Shown piece after piece: positions 43,086 through 51,091 of a stretch of 64,000 nucleotides of DNA. The stretch lies in the NCBI RefSeq assembly GCF_006345825.1, contig NZ_VCIX01000076.1, positions 114,597 to 178,596 on the forward strand. Reading direction: 5' to 3'. Origin of the DNA: Paenibacillus paridis. Lineage in GTDB: Bacteria > Bacillota > Bacilli > Paenibacillales > Paenibacillaceae. The notes below the pieces were generated by a model. The model saw only the letters and a program-made list of their open reading frames with translations, was not told the DNA's origin and did not search any database. Each line of letters starts with the position of its first letter. Within the stretch, counting starts at the first letter, position 1. The translations under genes and the position numbers were made by a program.

Positions 43086-43801
43086 TTTTCGGTCACCGCC
43101 CCGATGGCAGCGCATAGCACTGTTGCAAGCAGAACTGCGATATAGATCGAGAAAAATGCAGAGAAAACGTAGACGGCAACAGACGTATAAGCAATGAGCA
43201 CAAGATAGTGCCTCAGCTTAGACGAAGGCAAGGCTACCAATTGCAAAACAAGAAGTGCGATAAACATCGCAGTCAATGCAAAATCCAGTCCCATCGCCTC
43301 AGGGTTTCCGATCCAGCTGCCCATATAGCCTCCAAGGAGGCAGGAAGCGATCCATGTGAGATAGGCGGTGACGTTCAGTCCATTCATCCAGCGGTCGCTT
43401 AGCGGCAGGCCTTTGGAAGTGCGCAGTGAAGCGACTCCAAACGATTCATCTGTCAGCAGCGCGCCGATGCCAATATTTTTTAGCAACGAATAACGGGTGA
43501 AGTGGGTGGACAGCGCCGCACTCATTAGAAAATGTCGCAGGTTGACGATAAACACGGTGGCGATAATCGCAGAATGCGGGCTTGCGGCGGCGACCATAGC
43601 GCAAAAAATGAACTGGGAAGCCCCTGCATACACGAGCGCCGACAATAGCCCTATTTCCATAATGCTTAAATTTGCGGAGTTCCCAACAACCCCCGCAGCC
43701 AATCCAATGCCGATGTAACCAAGAAGAGTAGGGATACAGTCCCGCACGCCCTGTTTGAAAGTGAGCTGCTCTTCTTTTGCTAGCTGTAGATCCATTTCCA
43801 A
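43082..43801 (-). CDS. azlC: AzlC-type branched-chain amino acid exporter
   Basis: 239 residues, membrane protein with the AzlC signatures (FKQGVRDCIPTLLGYIGIGLAAGV, SALVYAGASQFIFCAM, FIVNLRHFLMSAAL and a DESFGVA loop). It is the large subunit of the branched-chain amino acid exporter and pairs with azlD, which it overlaps. I choose the TTG at 43801 because AAGGAGG lies eight bases before it; ATG 43795 and the far upstream ATG 43834 are less well placed. No azlB-like regulator is next to it. Confidence 0.88.
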   Translation of the reverse strand: MEMDLQLAKEEQLTFKQGVRDCIPTLLGYIGIGLAAGVVGNSANLSIMEIGLLSALVYAGASQFIFCAMVAAASPHSAIIATVFIVNLRHFLMSAALSTHFTRYSLLKNIGIGALLTDESFGVASLRTSKGLPLSDRWMNGLNVTAYLTWIASCLLGGYMGSWIGNPEAMGLDFALTAMFIALLVLQLVALPSSKLRHYLVLIAYTSVAVYVFSAFFSIYIAVLLATVLCAAIGAVTEK

Positions 43802-43952
43802 CGTAACGGCCTCCTTGTTCCAACCATTATACATGAAGAATTGGGAGCGAATTAAGGGGAGTTTGCCAAAAAATCGGTCGATTGGCAGGCTGTAGCTCTT
43901 GCGATGAGCCGTTAATCGAGATATTGCGATAAAAAATCATCTATCTATTGTA

Positions 43953-43971
43953 AATGAGAATCGTTATCATT
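43953..43971 (+). promoter_or_regulatory. Fur box upstream of the siderophore locus
   Basis: TGAGAATcGTTATCA (43955-43969) matches the 7-1-7 Fur box TGATAATnATTATCA with two mismatches, and sits between a possible TTGCGA/TATTGT promoter (43924-43951) and the start codon at 44029. Iron-loaded Fur should repress the operon. Confidence 0.8.
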
Positions 43972-44028
43972 TATAATGATAGTTGTAATCGCTAGGCTGA
44001 CAAGTTTAGAAGGGAATGAAATGGCTCA

Positions 44029-45990
44029 ATGAAAATGAGTGATCACCTATTGCTATGGAATCAAGCCTCGATCAAAGTGATGGACGTGCGTCACACTGTC
44101 ATGGAGCCGGGGGATGAGCTGCGATCCTATCGATTGCCTGCGAGTACTTTCGTATATACGGTTCGAGGTAGCGCGCAGGTGTGGATGGATGGAAATGCAA
44201 GCTTTGTAGATCGGTTTCATGTGCTGCATGGTGGCAAGGGGATGTGCCTGGATATTGCTGCCCAGGACTTTTTTGAATATTATATGATTTTTTATAAAGC
44301 GATTCTGGCCTTGCCTGCACGCCAGCCCTTGGTGAAGCTGATGGAGACGGACAACCCGTTTCAGCTCCAATACAGCTTTGCCCCAGAATATCCGATTCCT
44401 TTATATCATCGAGTAGAGCGGATGGAGCAAGAGTGGCTGCAGCCGAGCATGCTGGAGAAATTACATATAAAAATTTTATTCTATCAATTTGTACATGAGC
44501 TGTTAAGCCAGGTAAGCAAGCAAGGCGTTCAAGGCAAAAGGGTAGATCTTGTCTCGCAAGCGATGCGCTATCTTCAGGAGCATTATGCAGATCGGGTCAC
44601 GCTCGATGAGCTGGCCGAGCTGCTTGATTGCAGTGTGAGCTACTTGTCGCGGAAGTTTAAGCAAACGGTAGGGAAGAGCCCCATTGATTATATGATAGCG
44701 CTTCGCATCGACAGGGCGAAGGAGCTTCTGCTGAATACGGATGCCACGCTGCAAGAGATTGCGGAGAGTGTTGGCTTCTCGGATGACAGTTATTTTAACC
44801 GGATGTTCAAAAAGCAGGTTGGCCTGTCGCTAGGTCAATTTAAAGCAAAGGTTCAAAATAATCCTGCCGATCGTTCAAGATATGCAATTGTCCCACGCAG
44901 ACTCAGACGTTATAGTGGTAATGGTTATGAAAATCATTATCAATACAAGAAAGTGGGAATATCTCCAATGTACAGAGGAACAAGAACACCGATGGCTGCA
45001 TCACTATTGCTTTGTTTTATTTTGTTGCTGAGCGCTTGCTCAACAGGTACGTCAAATACGAATTCAGCCAATGGCGGCTCTAATGCGACGAGCACGAATG
45101 TCTCGACAACAGCTCCCGCTTCAACGGATGCGGCATCTGCCGAAGCACCGCGCGTCATTAAGCACGCGATGGGAGAAACAACGCTAACAGGCACGCCTGA
45201 GCGTGTCGTTATTCTTACAAACGAAGGCACGGAGGCACTGCTTGCCGTAGGCATTAAACCGATCGGAGCTGTCCAATCCTGGATTGGCGATCCCTGGTAT
45301 GACCATATCAAGGATGAAATGCAGGATGTGACTGCAGTTGGCGATGAATTGCAGCCGAACATTGAAATGATCGCCAGCCTGAAGCCTGATCTAATTATTG
45401 GAAACAAGGTTAGACAGGAAAAGATATATGACCAGCTCAATCAAATCGCTCCAACAGTTTTTGCGGAAGACTTAGGCGGAGACTGGAAAATCAATTTCAA
45501 GCTTTATATGGAAACGGTCAATAAGACCGAAGAGGGCGATAAGGCGATGGCTGAATTCGATAAGCGCGTTGCCGAGGTCAAAGCGAAAATTGGCAGCAAA
45601 GCGGATACAAAAGTATCCGTAGCACGCTTCTCAGCTTCCCAGGTCCGTATTTACCAGAAGCAAACGTTCTCTGGCGTTTTGTTGAACGATCTTGGCTTCG
45701 CGCGTCCGGAATCGCAGGACAAGGATTCCTTCATTGAAGTCATGTCCAAGGAAACTATTCCTAGCATGGACGGAGACGTGTTGTTCTATTTTGTCACAGA
45801 AGCAGTCGGCAAGACGGATGCTGCCAAAGTGGTGGAAGAGTGGATGAATGATCCTCTATTCAAAAAATTAAATGTCGTGCAAAACAACAAGGTTGTGCAA
45901 GTAGATGAAGCGATTTGGAATACGGCTGGCGGCTACAAGGCTGCAAATCTGCTGCTTGATGAGATTGTTGCTTATTTTGACATCAAGTAA
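44029..45990 (+). CDS. AraC-type regulator fused to siderophore-binding lipoprotein
   Basis: 653 residues in one frame. Residues 1-165: AraC sensor-like domain; 170-285: two helix-turn-helix motifs (LDELAELLDCSVSYLSRKF and LQEIAESVGFSDDSYFNRMF). Then a short basic stretch, a hydrophobic signal-like segment with a lipobox (LLLCFILLLSAC, Cys337), a Ser/Thr/Asn linker and a complete class III periplasmic-binding domain (about 375-653: VVILTNEGTEALLAVGIKPIGA, SLKPDLIIGN) of the Fe-siderophore family. In Bacillus subtilis Btr an AraC domain is fused to such a binding domain in the cytoplasm, but here an export segment lies between, and a promoter plus Fur box lie inside the gene at 44888-44942. 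Either the protein is a membrane-spanning one-component sensor, or the binding protein is also made separately from ATG 44968 or 44992. Two permease genes follow. Confidence 0.88.
   Translation: MKMSDHLLLWNQASIKVMDVRHTVMEPGDELRSYRLPASTFVYTVRGSAQVWMDGNASFVDRFHVLHGGKGMCLDIAAQDFFEYYMIFYKAILALPARQPLVKLMETDNPFQLQYSFAPEYPIPLYHRVERMEQEWLQPSMLEKLHIKILFYQFVHELLSQVSKQGVQGKRVDLVSQAMRYLQEHYADRVTLDELAELLDCSVSYLSRKFKQTVGKSPIDYMIALRIDRAKELLLNTDATLQEIAESVGFSDDSYFNRMFKKQVGLSLGQFKAKVQNNPADRSRYAIVPRRLRRYSGNGYENHYQYKKVGISPMYRGTRTPMAASLLLCFILLLSACSTGTSNTNSANGGSNATSTNVSTTAPASTDAASAEAPRVIKHAMGETTLTGTPERVVILTNEGTEALLAVGIKPIGAVQSWIGDPWYDHIKDEMQDVTAVGDELQPNIEMIASLKPDLIIGNKVRQEKIYDQLNQIAPTVFAEDLGGDWKINFKLYMETVNKTEEGDKAMAEFDKRVAEVKAKIGSKADTKVSVARFSASQVRIYQKQTFSGVLLNDLGFARPESQDKDSFIEVMSKETIPSMDGDVLFYFVTEAVGKTDAAKVVEEWMNDPLFKKLNVVQNNKVVQVDEAIWNTAGGYKAANLLLDEIVAYFDIK
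44888..44942 (+). promoter_or_regulatory. Promoter and Fur box inside the AraC-lipoprotein ORF
   Basis: TTGTCC (44888-44893), 17-base spacer, TATAGT (44911-44916), then TGAAAATcATTATCA (44928-44942), a Fur box with a single mismatch to TGATAATnATTATCA. It lies directly before the lipoprotein part of the ORF (ATG 44968, or ATG 44992 with AGAGGAA upstream). It is better than the box in front of the whole gene. Confidence 0.7.
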
Positions 45991-46009
45991 TTTGGCATAA
46001 AGGATACGC

Positions 46010-46041
46010 AAGCTGACGTCGTGACTACCAGACGTCAGCTT
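46010..46041 (+). other. Intercistronic hairpin between binding protein and permease
   Basis: Perfect 11-bp stem AAGCTGACGTC / GACGTCAGCTT with a 10-base loop, but no real T run. Such hairpins stabilise the upstream part of the message or stop some transcripts, giving more binding protein than permease. Confidence 0.7.
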
Positions 46042-46067
46042 ATTTATGATGAAAGGAATGAATTAAT

Positions 46068-47078
46068 ATGGCTTTAGGGCTGCACAGCCGCAGGAGCAAG
46101 CTTGCGGGTTTGATCATTGGCTCTCTGCTTCTGCTTGCCGGCATGCTTGCCAGTATCCTGTATGGCATCCATACCTTTGAGATTAGAGATGTATGGCTGG
46201 CGTATACCCAATTTGATGACTCCGACGCTCATATTATCATTACAAACACACGGATGCCTCGTGCGCTCATTGCGGCTGCGGTAGGGGGAAGCCTCGCTAT
46301 GGCGGGGGCCATCATGCAGGTGCTGACGAGAAATCCGTTGGCCTCGCCTTCCATTTTCGGCATTAACGCAGGTGCGGTGTTGTTTATCGTAATCGCATTA
46401 GCCATTCTCGGTTCTTCGCTGACGATGAGCGGCATGGTATGGATTGCTCTGCTGGGTGCGGCAGTCACATCGCTGCTTGTGTTTACGCTTGGTTTCCAGG
46501 GCAGAGGCGGCTTTGAGCCGATCAGGCTCACACTAGCTGGCGCATCCGTTGCAGCGTTTGCTTCCTCTGTGACTTCTGGCATTATGCTGGTGAATAAGCA
46601 ATCGCTGGAGGCCGCCTTGTTTTGGATGATTGGTTCGGTATCAGGCAGACAAATCGATCATCTGCTCATCGTACTGCCATATCTCGTTGTGGGCTGGATT
46701 TTGTCGCTGCTGCTGGCTGGCTCTCTTAATGTCATGGCGCTAGGAGATGATAGCGCGAAAAGCCTCGGTCAACGGATGCTGCTCATCCGGGGACTATCTG
46801 TTATTGCTGTAGTTTTTCTGGCGGGCAGTTCAGTTGCCACCGCTGGTCCTATCGCTTTCATCGGCTTGATTGTGCCTCATCTTTGCCGAGCTCTGGTAGG
46901 CAACGACTATCGCTGGCTGCTGCCCTATTGCGCATTAACGGGTGGCCTGCTGCTCGTATGTGCGGATCTGGTTTCACGCTTCATTCTCATGCCCAAGGAA
47001 GTTCCGGTTGGCGTTGCAACCGCGCTTATTGGCGTGCCATTCCTGATTCATGTGGCGAGAAGGAGGAAGCATGCATAA
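46068..47078 (+). CDS. FecCD-type iron-siderophore ABC permease
   Basis: 336 residues, about nine to ten membrane helices, with family motifs RMPRALIAAAVGGSLAMAGAIMQVLTRNPLASPSIFGINAG near the N-terminus, GLIVPHLCRALVGNDYRWLLP (the coupling-helix region) and LILMPKEVPVGVATALIGVPFLIH at the end. It forms a heterodimer with the next gene product and takes substrate from the lipoprotein domain encoded upstream. No ATPase gene lies in the locus; as in B. subtilis feuABC, a shared ATPase (YusV type) encoded elsewhere would be needed. Confidence 0.93.
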   Translation: MALGLHSRRSKLAGLIIGSLLLLAGMLASILYGIHTFEIRDVWLAYTQFDDSDAHIIITNTRMPRALIAAAVGGSLAMAGAIMQVLTRNPLASPSIFGINAGAVLFIVIALAILGSSLTMSGMVWIALLGAAVTSLLVFTLGFQGRGGFEPIRLTLAGASVAAFASSVTSGIMLVNKQSLEAALFWMIGSVSGRQIDHLLIVLPYLVVGWILSLLLAGSLNVMALGDDSAKSLGQRMLLIRGLSVIAVVFLAGSSVATAGPIAFIGLIVPHLCRALVGNDYRWLLPYCALTGGLLLVCADLVSRFILMPKEVPVGVATALIGVPFLIHVARRRKHA

Positions 47079-48072
47079 AGGAAAAACTCAAAAGGCAGTG
47101 TTGATATTAGCCGGGCTTAGTCTCGCAATGCTTGCGTTAGCTATCGTTTGTTTGTCCGTTGGAGGGACGAGCTTTCCCTTTAAGGAGACGCTTCTCTCTC
47201 TTGTCGGCAAGAACGAAGAAGCAAGCAACTTGATCATTATACAGTTCCGTTTGCCGCGTATCCTCGCTGCTATATTGATCGGGGCCGCTCTGGCGGTTGC
47301 TGGTGCCGTGCTTCAAGGTGTCATTCGCAACCCGCTGGCCTCTCCGGATTTGCTGGGCGTGACGGGAGGTGCATCGGTAGCCGTCGTTGCGTTTATGACT
47401 TTGTTCACTGGATATAGCATTCACTGGGTACCGGTCATTGCTGTCGCCGGAGCATTCCTTACGGCTGCCACAAACTATGCATTAGCTTGGAAAAATGGCA
47501 TTTCCCCCTTTAGGCTTGTCCTAATCGGTATAGGCATATCAACCGCAATGGGCGCGCTGACGATGTTTTTGCTTATTAGCGGTCCGGCTTATTTAGCACC
47601 ACAGGTGCTGAACTGGATGACAGGCAGCATCTACGGAACGAATTGGAAGTATATCGAGGTGCTATGGCCGTGGGTCGCTGTGTTTATCCCACTGTCCATC
47701 CTTTACGCCAAAGAGCTGAATGTGCAATCGCTTGGAGAAGCGACAGCTGTCGGACTCGGGAGCAGGCTCCAGCTTAGCCGGATGGTCTTGTTGTTTTATA
47801 GCGTTGCGCTTGCAGGAGCTTCGGTCGGCGTTGCAGGGACGATCTCGTTTATCGGATTATTGGCGCCGCATATGGCAAGAAGACTTGTTGGTCATTCGTA
47901 TAAGCTGGTCATCCCCGTATCGGCAGTGCTTGGCGCTATGATTTTGTTGCTTGCGGATCTGGCCGGACGCATGCTCTTCCTGCCGCTTGATATCCCTGCG
48001 GGCGTATTCACCGCTGGCATCGGCGCGCCGTTCTTTATGTATCTGCTATTTAAACGAAAAGCTGCGGGATGA
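47071..48072 (+). CDS. FecCD-type iron-siderophore ABC permease, second subunit
   Basis: 333 residues with the same fold (RLPRILAAILIGAALAVAGAVLQGVIRNPLASPDLLGVTGGA; GLLAPHMARRLVGHSYKLVIP; IPAGVFTAGIGAPFFMYLL). ATG 47071 overlaps the previous stop by eight bases and has AAGGAGG just upstream, so the two permeases are coupled in translation. No intrinsic terminator follows; the next structure, 19 bases past the stop, is copy 3 of the palindromic repeat, which may serve as the transcript end. Confidence 0.93.
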   Translation: MHKGKTQKAVLILAGLSLAMLALAIVCLSVGGTSFPFKETLLSLVGKNEEASNLIIIQFRLPRILAAILIGAALAVAGAVLQGVIRNPLASPDLLGVTGGASVAVVAFMTLFTGYSIHWVPVIAVAGAFLTAATNYALAWKNGISPFRLVLIGIGISTAMGALTMFLLISGPAYLAPQVLNWMTGSIYGTNWKYIEVLWPWVAVFIPLSILYAKELNVQSLGEATAVGLGSRLQLSRMVLLFYSVALAGASVGVAGTISFIGLLAPHMARRLVGHSYKLVIPVSAVLGAMILLLADLAGRMLFLPLDIPAGVFTAGIGAPFFMYLLFKRKAAG

Positions 48073-48090
48073 TGGCTTCACTCCATTTGA

Positions 48091-48280
48091 TTTAGAAGGA
48101 ATTTTTCCCGCTATATTAGATGGTTTTGGTGAATTTGATCATTTTAATGGAATTTCTCCCTCTAATTCCGGACAACTAGCCGAAAACACCTTGAAACCGC
48201 TAAATTAACGGGACAAATTCCATTTATTTGTTTTGATCCGCGATTAGCGCTAGTTTAGCGGGACAAATTCCAGCTAAATT
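48091..48280. repeat. Dispersed four-palindrome element, copy 3
   Basis: Modules at 48091-48117, 48142-48167, 48201-48229 and 48252-48280. The last, TTTAGCGGGACAAATTCCAG then CTAAAT, shows the hairpin best: TTTAGC pairs with GCTAAA and GGA with TCC. It begins 19 bases after the permease stop codon. Confidence 0.85.
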
Positions 48281-48447
48281 CTAACCTGCCTTAATCGTGT
48301 CCTTAATACGGATGCATAGGCAATGCTCTTATCATCTTCACCTTGCTTATCTAGTTAGACGAGTGGAAAGAGTATGTTAGTGGTAGCAGTGAGTGGCTGA
48401 TGGTGGTTAATAGAACGGTTGGCTTATGGAGATACTTTAAGGCGCCG

Positions 48448-48637
48448 CTATCCTGTATGTTTGCAGGGGAGTGGCGCTTTTTGGGCAACTGAGCAAGTTC
48501 TATCCTGCACCACTGCATTAGAAATGCTCAGTATTAATCCAATTTGCCCCCGCAAGAGCGTTTATAGTGTATGAAATACATGATAGATGCCGGAGAGGGG
48601 TGAAAAAGCCGCGCTATACTGCTATCATGCAGGATAA
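48448..48637. repeat. Second dispersed palindrome family, copy B
   Basis: Modules CTATCCTGTATGTTTGCAGG (48448-48467) and CTATCCTGCACCACTGCAT (48500 on) in one direction, then GTATGAAATACATGATAG (about 48569-48586) and ACTGCTATCATGCAGGATAA (48618-48637) in the other: again two plus two. It follows element copy 3 by about 170 bp, the same order as at 41823-42435. Confidence 0.65.
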
Positions 48638-48660
48638 ATAACTTATCCAGCTATCCTACT

Positions 48661-48836
48661 GAGTTGCTTAACCACTCGTTCCCCGAATGTCGAGCCATCT
48701 TACCGAGCTGCTTAACCACTCGTTCCCCGAATGTCGAGCCATCTTACCGAGCTGCTTAACCACTCGCTCCCCGAATGTCGAGCTATCTTACCGAGCTGCT
48801 TAACCACTCGCTCCCCGAGTGTTCAGCCCTCCTACT
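48661..48836. repeat. 44-bp tandem repeat, four units
   Basis: Units start at 48661, 48705, 48749 and 48793, each GAGYTGCTTAACCACTCG followed by YTCCCCGARTGTYSAGC and about nine more bases. A fifth, degraded start follows at 48837. Units 2 and 3 are nearly identical and unit 4 more diverged. There are no spacers, so it is a minisatellite and not a CRISPR. Confidence 0.9.
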
Positions 48837-49325
48837 GAGCGGCGGTTACTCCATGTCTCTCTCACCCTTATAACTCCAGTTTTACATATTGTATATTACC
48901 TAGTTCACGATAACCCCTCCATTAGTGCTGGCATTAGATACCCCATTTTCGGAACGACTATCCGCATTTTGAGATGAAAAGTCGATATTCGCTTATATTC
49001 GAATGCTGAAATGGTATGATAGTACCAGAAGATTTCCAATAGATGTTTTTACGCAGTTTAATTTCAATAGACTTAATTTATTTTCTTAATGTTGGGATGA
49101 CGTTACTATTTTTCAGCCTGGATGTGTGCAGATTTCGGTCAAGCTGTCCGAAGAGCCTGCATATGCTTATGCAGGGACCTAATCGGATTTAGCATATTCG
49201 TTCTATTTTCAGAAAACAGCACAGGCATGCCCGAAAACAGGATTAGGGGTTTTATGGTAAAATGCAAAGGTGAATGGGATAAGCGGCTGCAACAAAAATT
49301 GGAAAATCAGAACGGAGTGGGAAGT

Positions 49326-49871
49326 ATGGGATTGATCATTGGAATCGGCATTGTGGTCATTGTGGTCATCTATGTCATTGCAACGTATAACGGATTGGTG
49401 AAAATGAGGAATTGGGTGAAGGAAGCCTGGAGCCAGATTGATGTGCAGCTTAAGCGCAGGCATGATCTGATCCCGAATCTCCTTGAGACGGTGAAAGGCT
49501 ACGCCAAGCATGAGCAGGAAACGTTGAAGCTGGTTATTCAAGCCCGCAACCAAATGCTCAGCGGAACGCCCAACGAGAGAATAGAGGCGGATAACCAGTT
49601 GCAAGGCGCATTGAAATCGATTTTTGCGCTTAGCGAAGCGTATCCCGACCTGAAAGCGAATCAGAACTTTCTGAGCTTGCAAGAAGAGCTGACCAATTCC
49701 GAGAACAAAGTGGCGTTTTCCCGCCAGCTCTACAACAAGACGGTAGCCGAATATAATATCAAGCGCGAATCATTCCCGTCCAATATCATTGCGGGCATGT
49801 TCAGCTTTAAAGAGGAACAGCTGCTGACCACTCCCGAGGCGGAGAAAATCGTTCCGAAAATCACGTTCTAA
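49326..49871 (+). CDS. lemA: LemA family membrane protein
   Basis: 181 residues. One N-terminal membrane helix (LIIGIGIVVIVVIYVIATYN) is followed by the LemA core WVKEAWSQIDVQLKRRHDLIPNLLETVKGYAKHE and a long helical bundle ending YNxxxxSFPSNIIAGMFSF, the standard family finish. ATG 49326 is taken because the helix begins there. LemA proteins are membrane proteins of unclear function commonly encoded beside an M48 protease, as here. Confidence 0.94.
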   Translation: MGLIIGIGIVVIVVIYVIATYNGLVKMRNWVKEAWSQIDVQLKRRHDLIPNLLETVKGYAKHEQETLKLVIQARNQMLSGTPNERIEADNQLQGALKSIFALSEAYPDLKANQNFLSLQEELTNSENKVAFSRQLYNKTVAEYNIKRESFPSNIIAGMFSFKEEQLLTTPEAEKIVPKITF

Positions 49872-49934
49872 TGCGGCAGCAAAAACAATTAATTAAGGCG
49901 ACACCCATGTGCGCCAAAGCAAAGGATGTCAGCT

Positions 49935-50819
49935 ATGCTGTATAAACAGATTGAACAAAATAAGCGGAAAACGCTGCTGCTTGTCCTGCTCTTTGGCGTG
50001 ATCGTGCTTGGAGCGGGCACGGCAATCGGGTATTTAAGCTCCGGCGAGCTATGGCCCGGGACTATTTTGGCTGCTGTCATTTTGGTATTTTATTTGCCAA
50101 TAACGTATTGGTCCGCAAGCTCACAGGTGCTTCGGATGTCAGGAGCGACGCTGGCAAGTCCGCAGAAATATAAGCAGCTGTATCATATCGTGGAGGAGCT
50201 ATGCATTCCTGCGCGGATACCCGTACCGAAGATTTACGTCGTTAACGATCCTTCGCCGAATGCTTTCGCCACGGGTATCAAGCCCGAGAAAGGAGCGGTC
50301 GCCTTTACGACCGGCCTGCTGGAGCAGTTGAACCGGGAGGAGCTTGAGGCCGTTGCTGCCCATGAAATCGCACATATTCGAAATTATGACATTCGGCTAA
50401 TGACCATTACGATTGCGCTCGTCTCCGTCGTTGTCATCATCGCCGATATCGGAACCCGCATGCTCTTCGTTCAGAGGAGAGGCAATGATAAGAAGACCCA
50501 TCCTGCGGTCTATATTATTGCACTTGTGTTCGTGTTATTGTCTCCGCTTGCAGCAAGATTCGTCCATCTGGCGGTTTCCCGAAACCGCGAATATTTGGCT
50601 GATGCAACAGCTGTGGAGCTGACCCGTAACTCGCTGGGCCTGCAGAACGCTCTTCGCAAAATTAGCGCAAGCAGCCTGGATGTGCGCAAAGCCCGCAAAG
50701 CGACGGCGTCGCTTTATATTTCCAGTCCGTTCAGCAAGTATCGCAAAATAAAGCAAACCAGCTGGTTCAGCACTCATCCTTCACTTGAATCTAGAATCGA
50801 GCGGCTGGGCCGGATGTAG
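49935..50819 (+). CDS. htpX: HtpX-like membrane zinc protease (M48)
   Basis: 294 residues: two N-terminal membrane helices (LLLVLLFGVIVLGAGTAIGY and GTILAAVILVFYLPITYW), the catalytic zinc site AAHEIAHIRNYD (HExxH) and the third ligand in NREYLADATAVELT, with two further helices between. The C-terminal FSTHPSLESRIERL matches HtpX, which degrades misfolded membrane proteins. I prefer ATG 49935, well spaced after AAAGGATG, to ATG 49926. It follows lemA after 63 bases and a terminator ends the pair. Confidence 0.93.
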   Translation: MLYKQIEQNKRKTLLLVLLFGVIVLGAGTAIGYLSSGELWPGTILAAVILVFYLPITYWSASSQVLRMSGATLASPQKYKQLYHIVEELCIPARIPVPKIYVVNDPSPNAFATGIKPEKGAVAFTTGLLEQLNREELEAVAAHEIAHIRNYDIRLMTITIALVSVVVIIADIGTRMLFVQRRGNDKKTHPAVYIIALVFVLLSPLAARFVHLAVSRNREYLADATAVELTRNSLGLQNALRKISASSLDVRKARKATASLYISSPFSKYRKIKQTSWFSTHPSLESRIERLGRM

Positions 50820-50915
50820 CTAAGGCAGAATTGGCAGCTTATTTCTAAAGCGCAAGGAGCCATACGCTAATTTATTGCCCCATTTTTATCATAAAATTAA
50901 AAGGTATTTCTTTTG

Positions 50916-50939
50916 AACCCCCTTGATCAGGGGGTTTTT
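50916..50939 (+). terminator. Rho-independent terminator after htpX
   Basis: AACCCCCT / AGGGGGTT stem, five-base loop, TTTTT tail. Confidence 0.85.
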
Positions 50940-51042
50940 GCTTATCCCATGCTTGTCTATTCGATGACGTTCCTGGCGAAATGCTAAAGATTGCTGTCCA
51001 TAATGTGGGATTTACCGCATTAGGTCGTCTCCTTATTACCAC

Positions 51043-51068
51043 TATACTTATTTGTGTAAGTGCTTTCA
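51043..51068 (+). promoter_or_regulatory. -10 box and cre-like site before the SLH esterase gene
   Basis: TATACT at 51043-51048 is followed by TGTAAGTGCTTTCA (51055-51068), which differs from the catabolite-response element TGWAARCGYTWNCA at one core base. The site would cover the transcription start, so CcpA repression by preferred sugars is likely. The -35 box is weak (TTAGGT at 51020). Confidence 0.55.
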
Positions 51069-51091
51069 AAAGTGGTGAAGGGGGATGTGAA

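Larger units (their letters stand above)
48073..49325. other. 1.25-kb gap with three kinds of repeats
   Basis: No gene supported. In order: the four-palindrome element copy 3 (48091-48280), second palindrome family copy B (48448-48637), four 44-bp tandem units (48661-48836), then about 490 bases with no clear feature before lemA. An ORF continuing upstream of lemA from 49122 lacks a ribosome site and is not counted. Confidence 0.7.

Noticed and set aside
43835..43920. T-box or leucine-responsive leader before azlC
   Set aside because: Only a weak TGCCAA/TTGGCA hairpin is present; no T-box core sequence was found.
48661..48836. CRISPR array
   Set aside because: The 44-bp units are directly adjacent with no unique spacers, and no cas genes are nearby; it is a minisatellite.
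49122..49325. N-terminal extension of LemA
   Set aside because: No ribosome site at 49122, and the extension precedes the conserved membrane helix with which LemA proteins begin.
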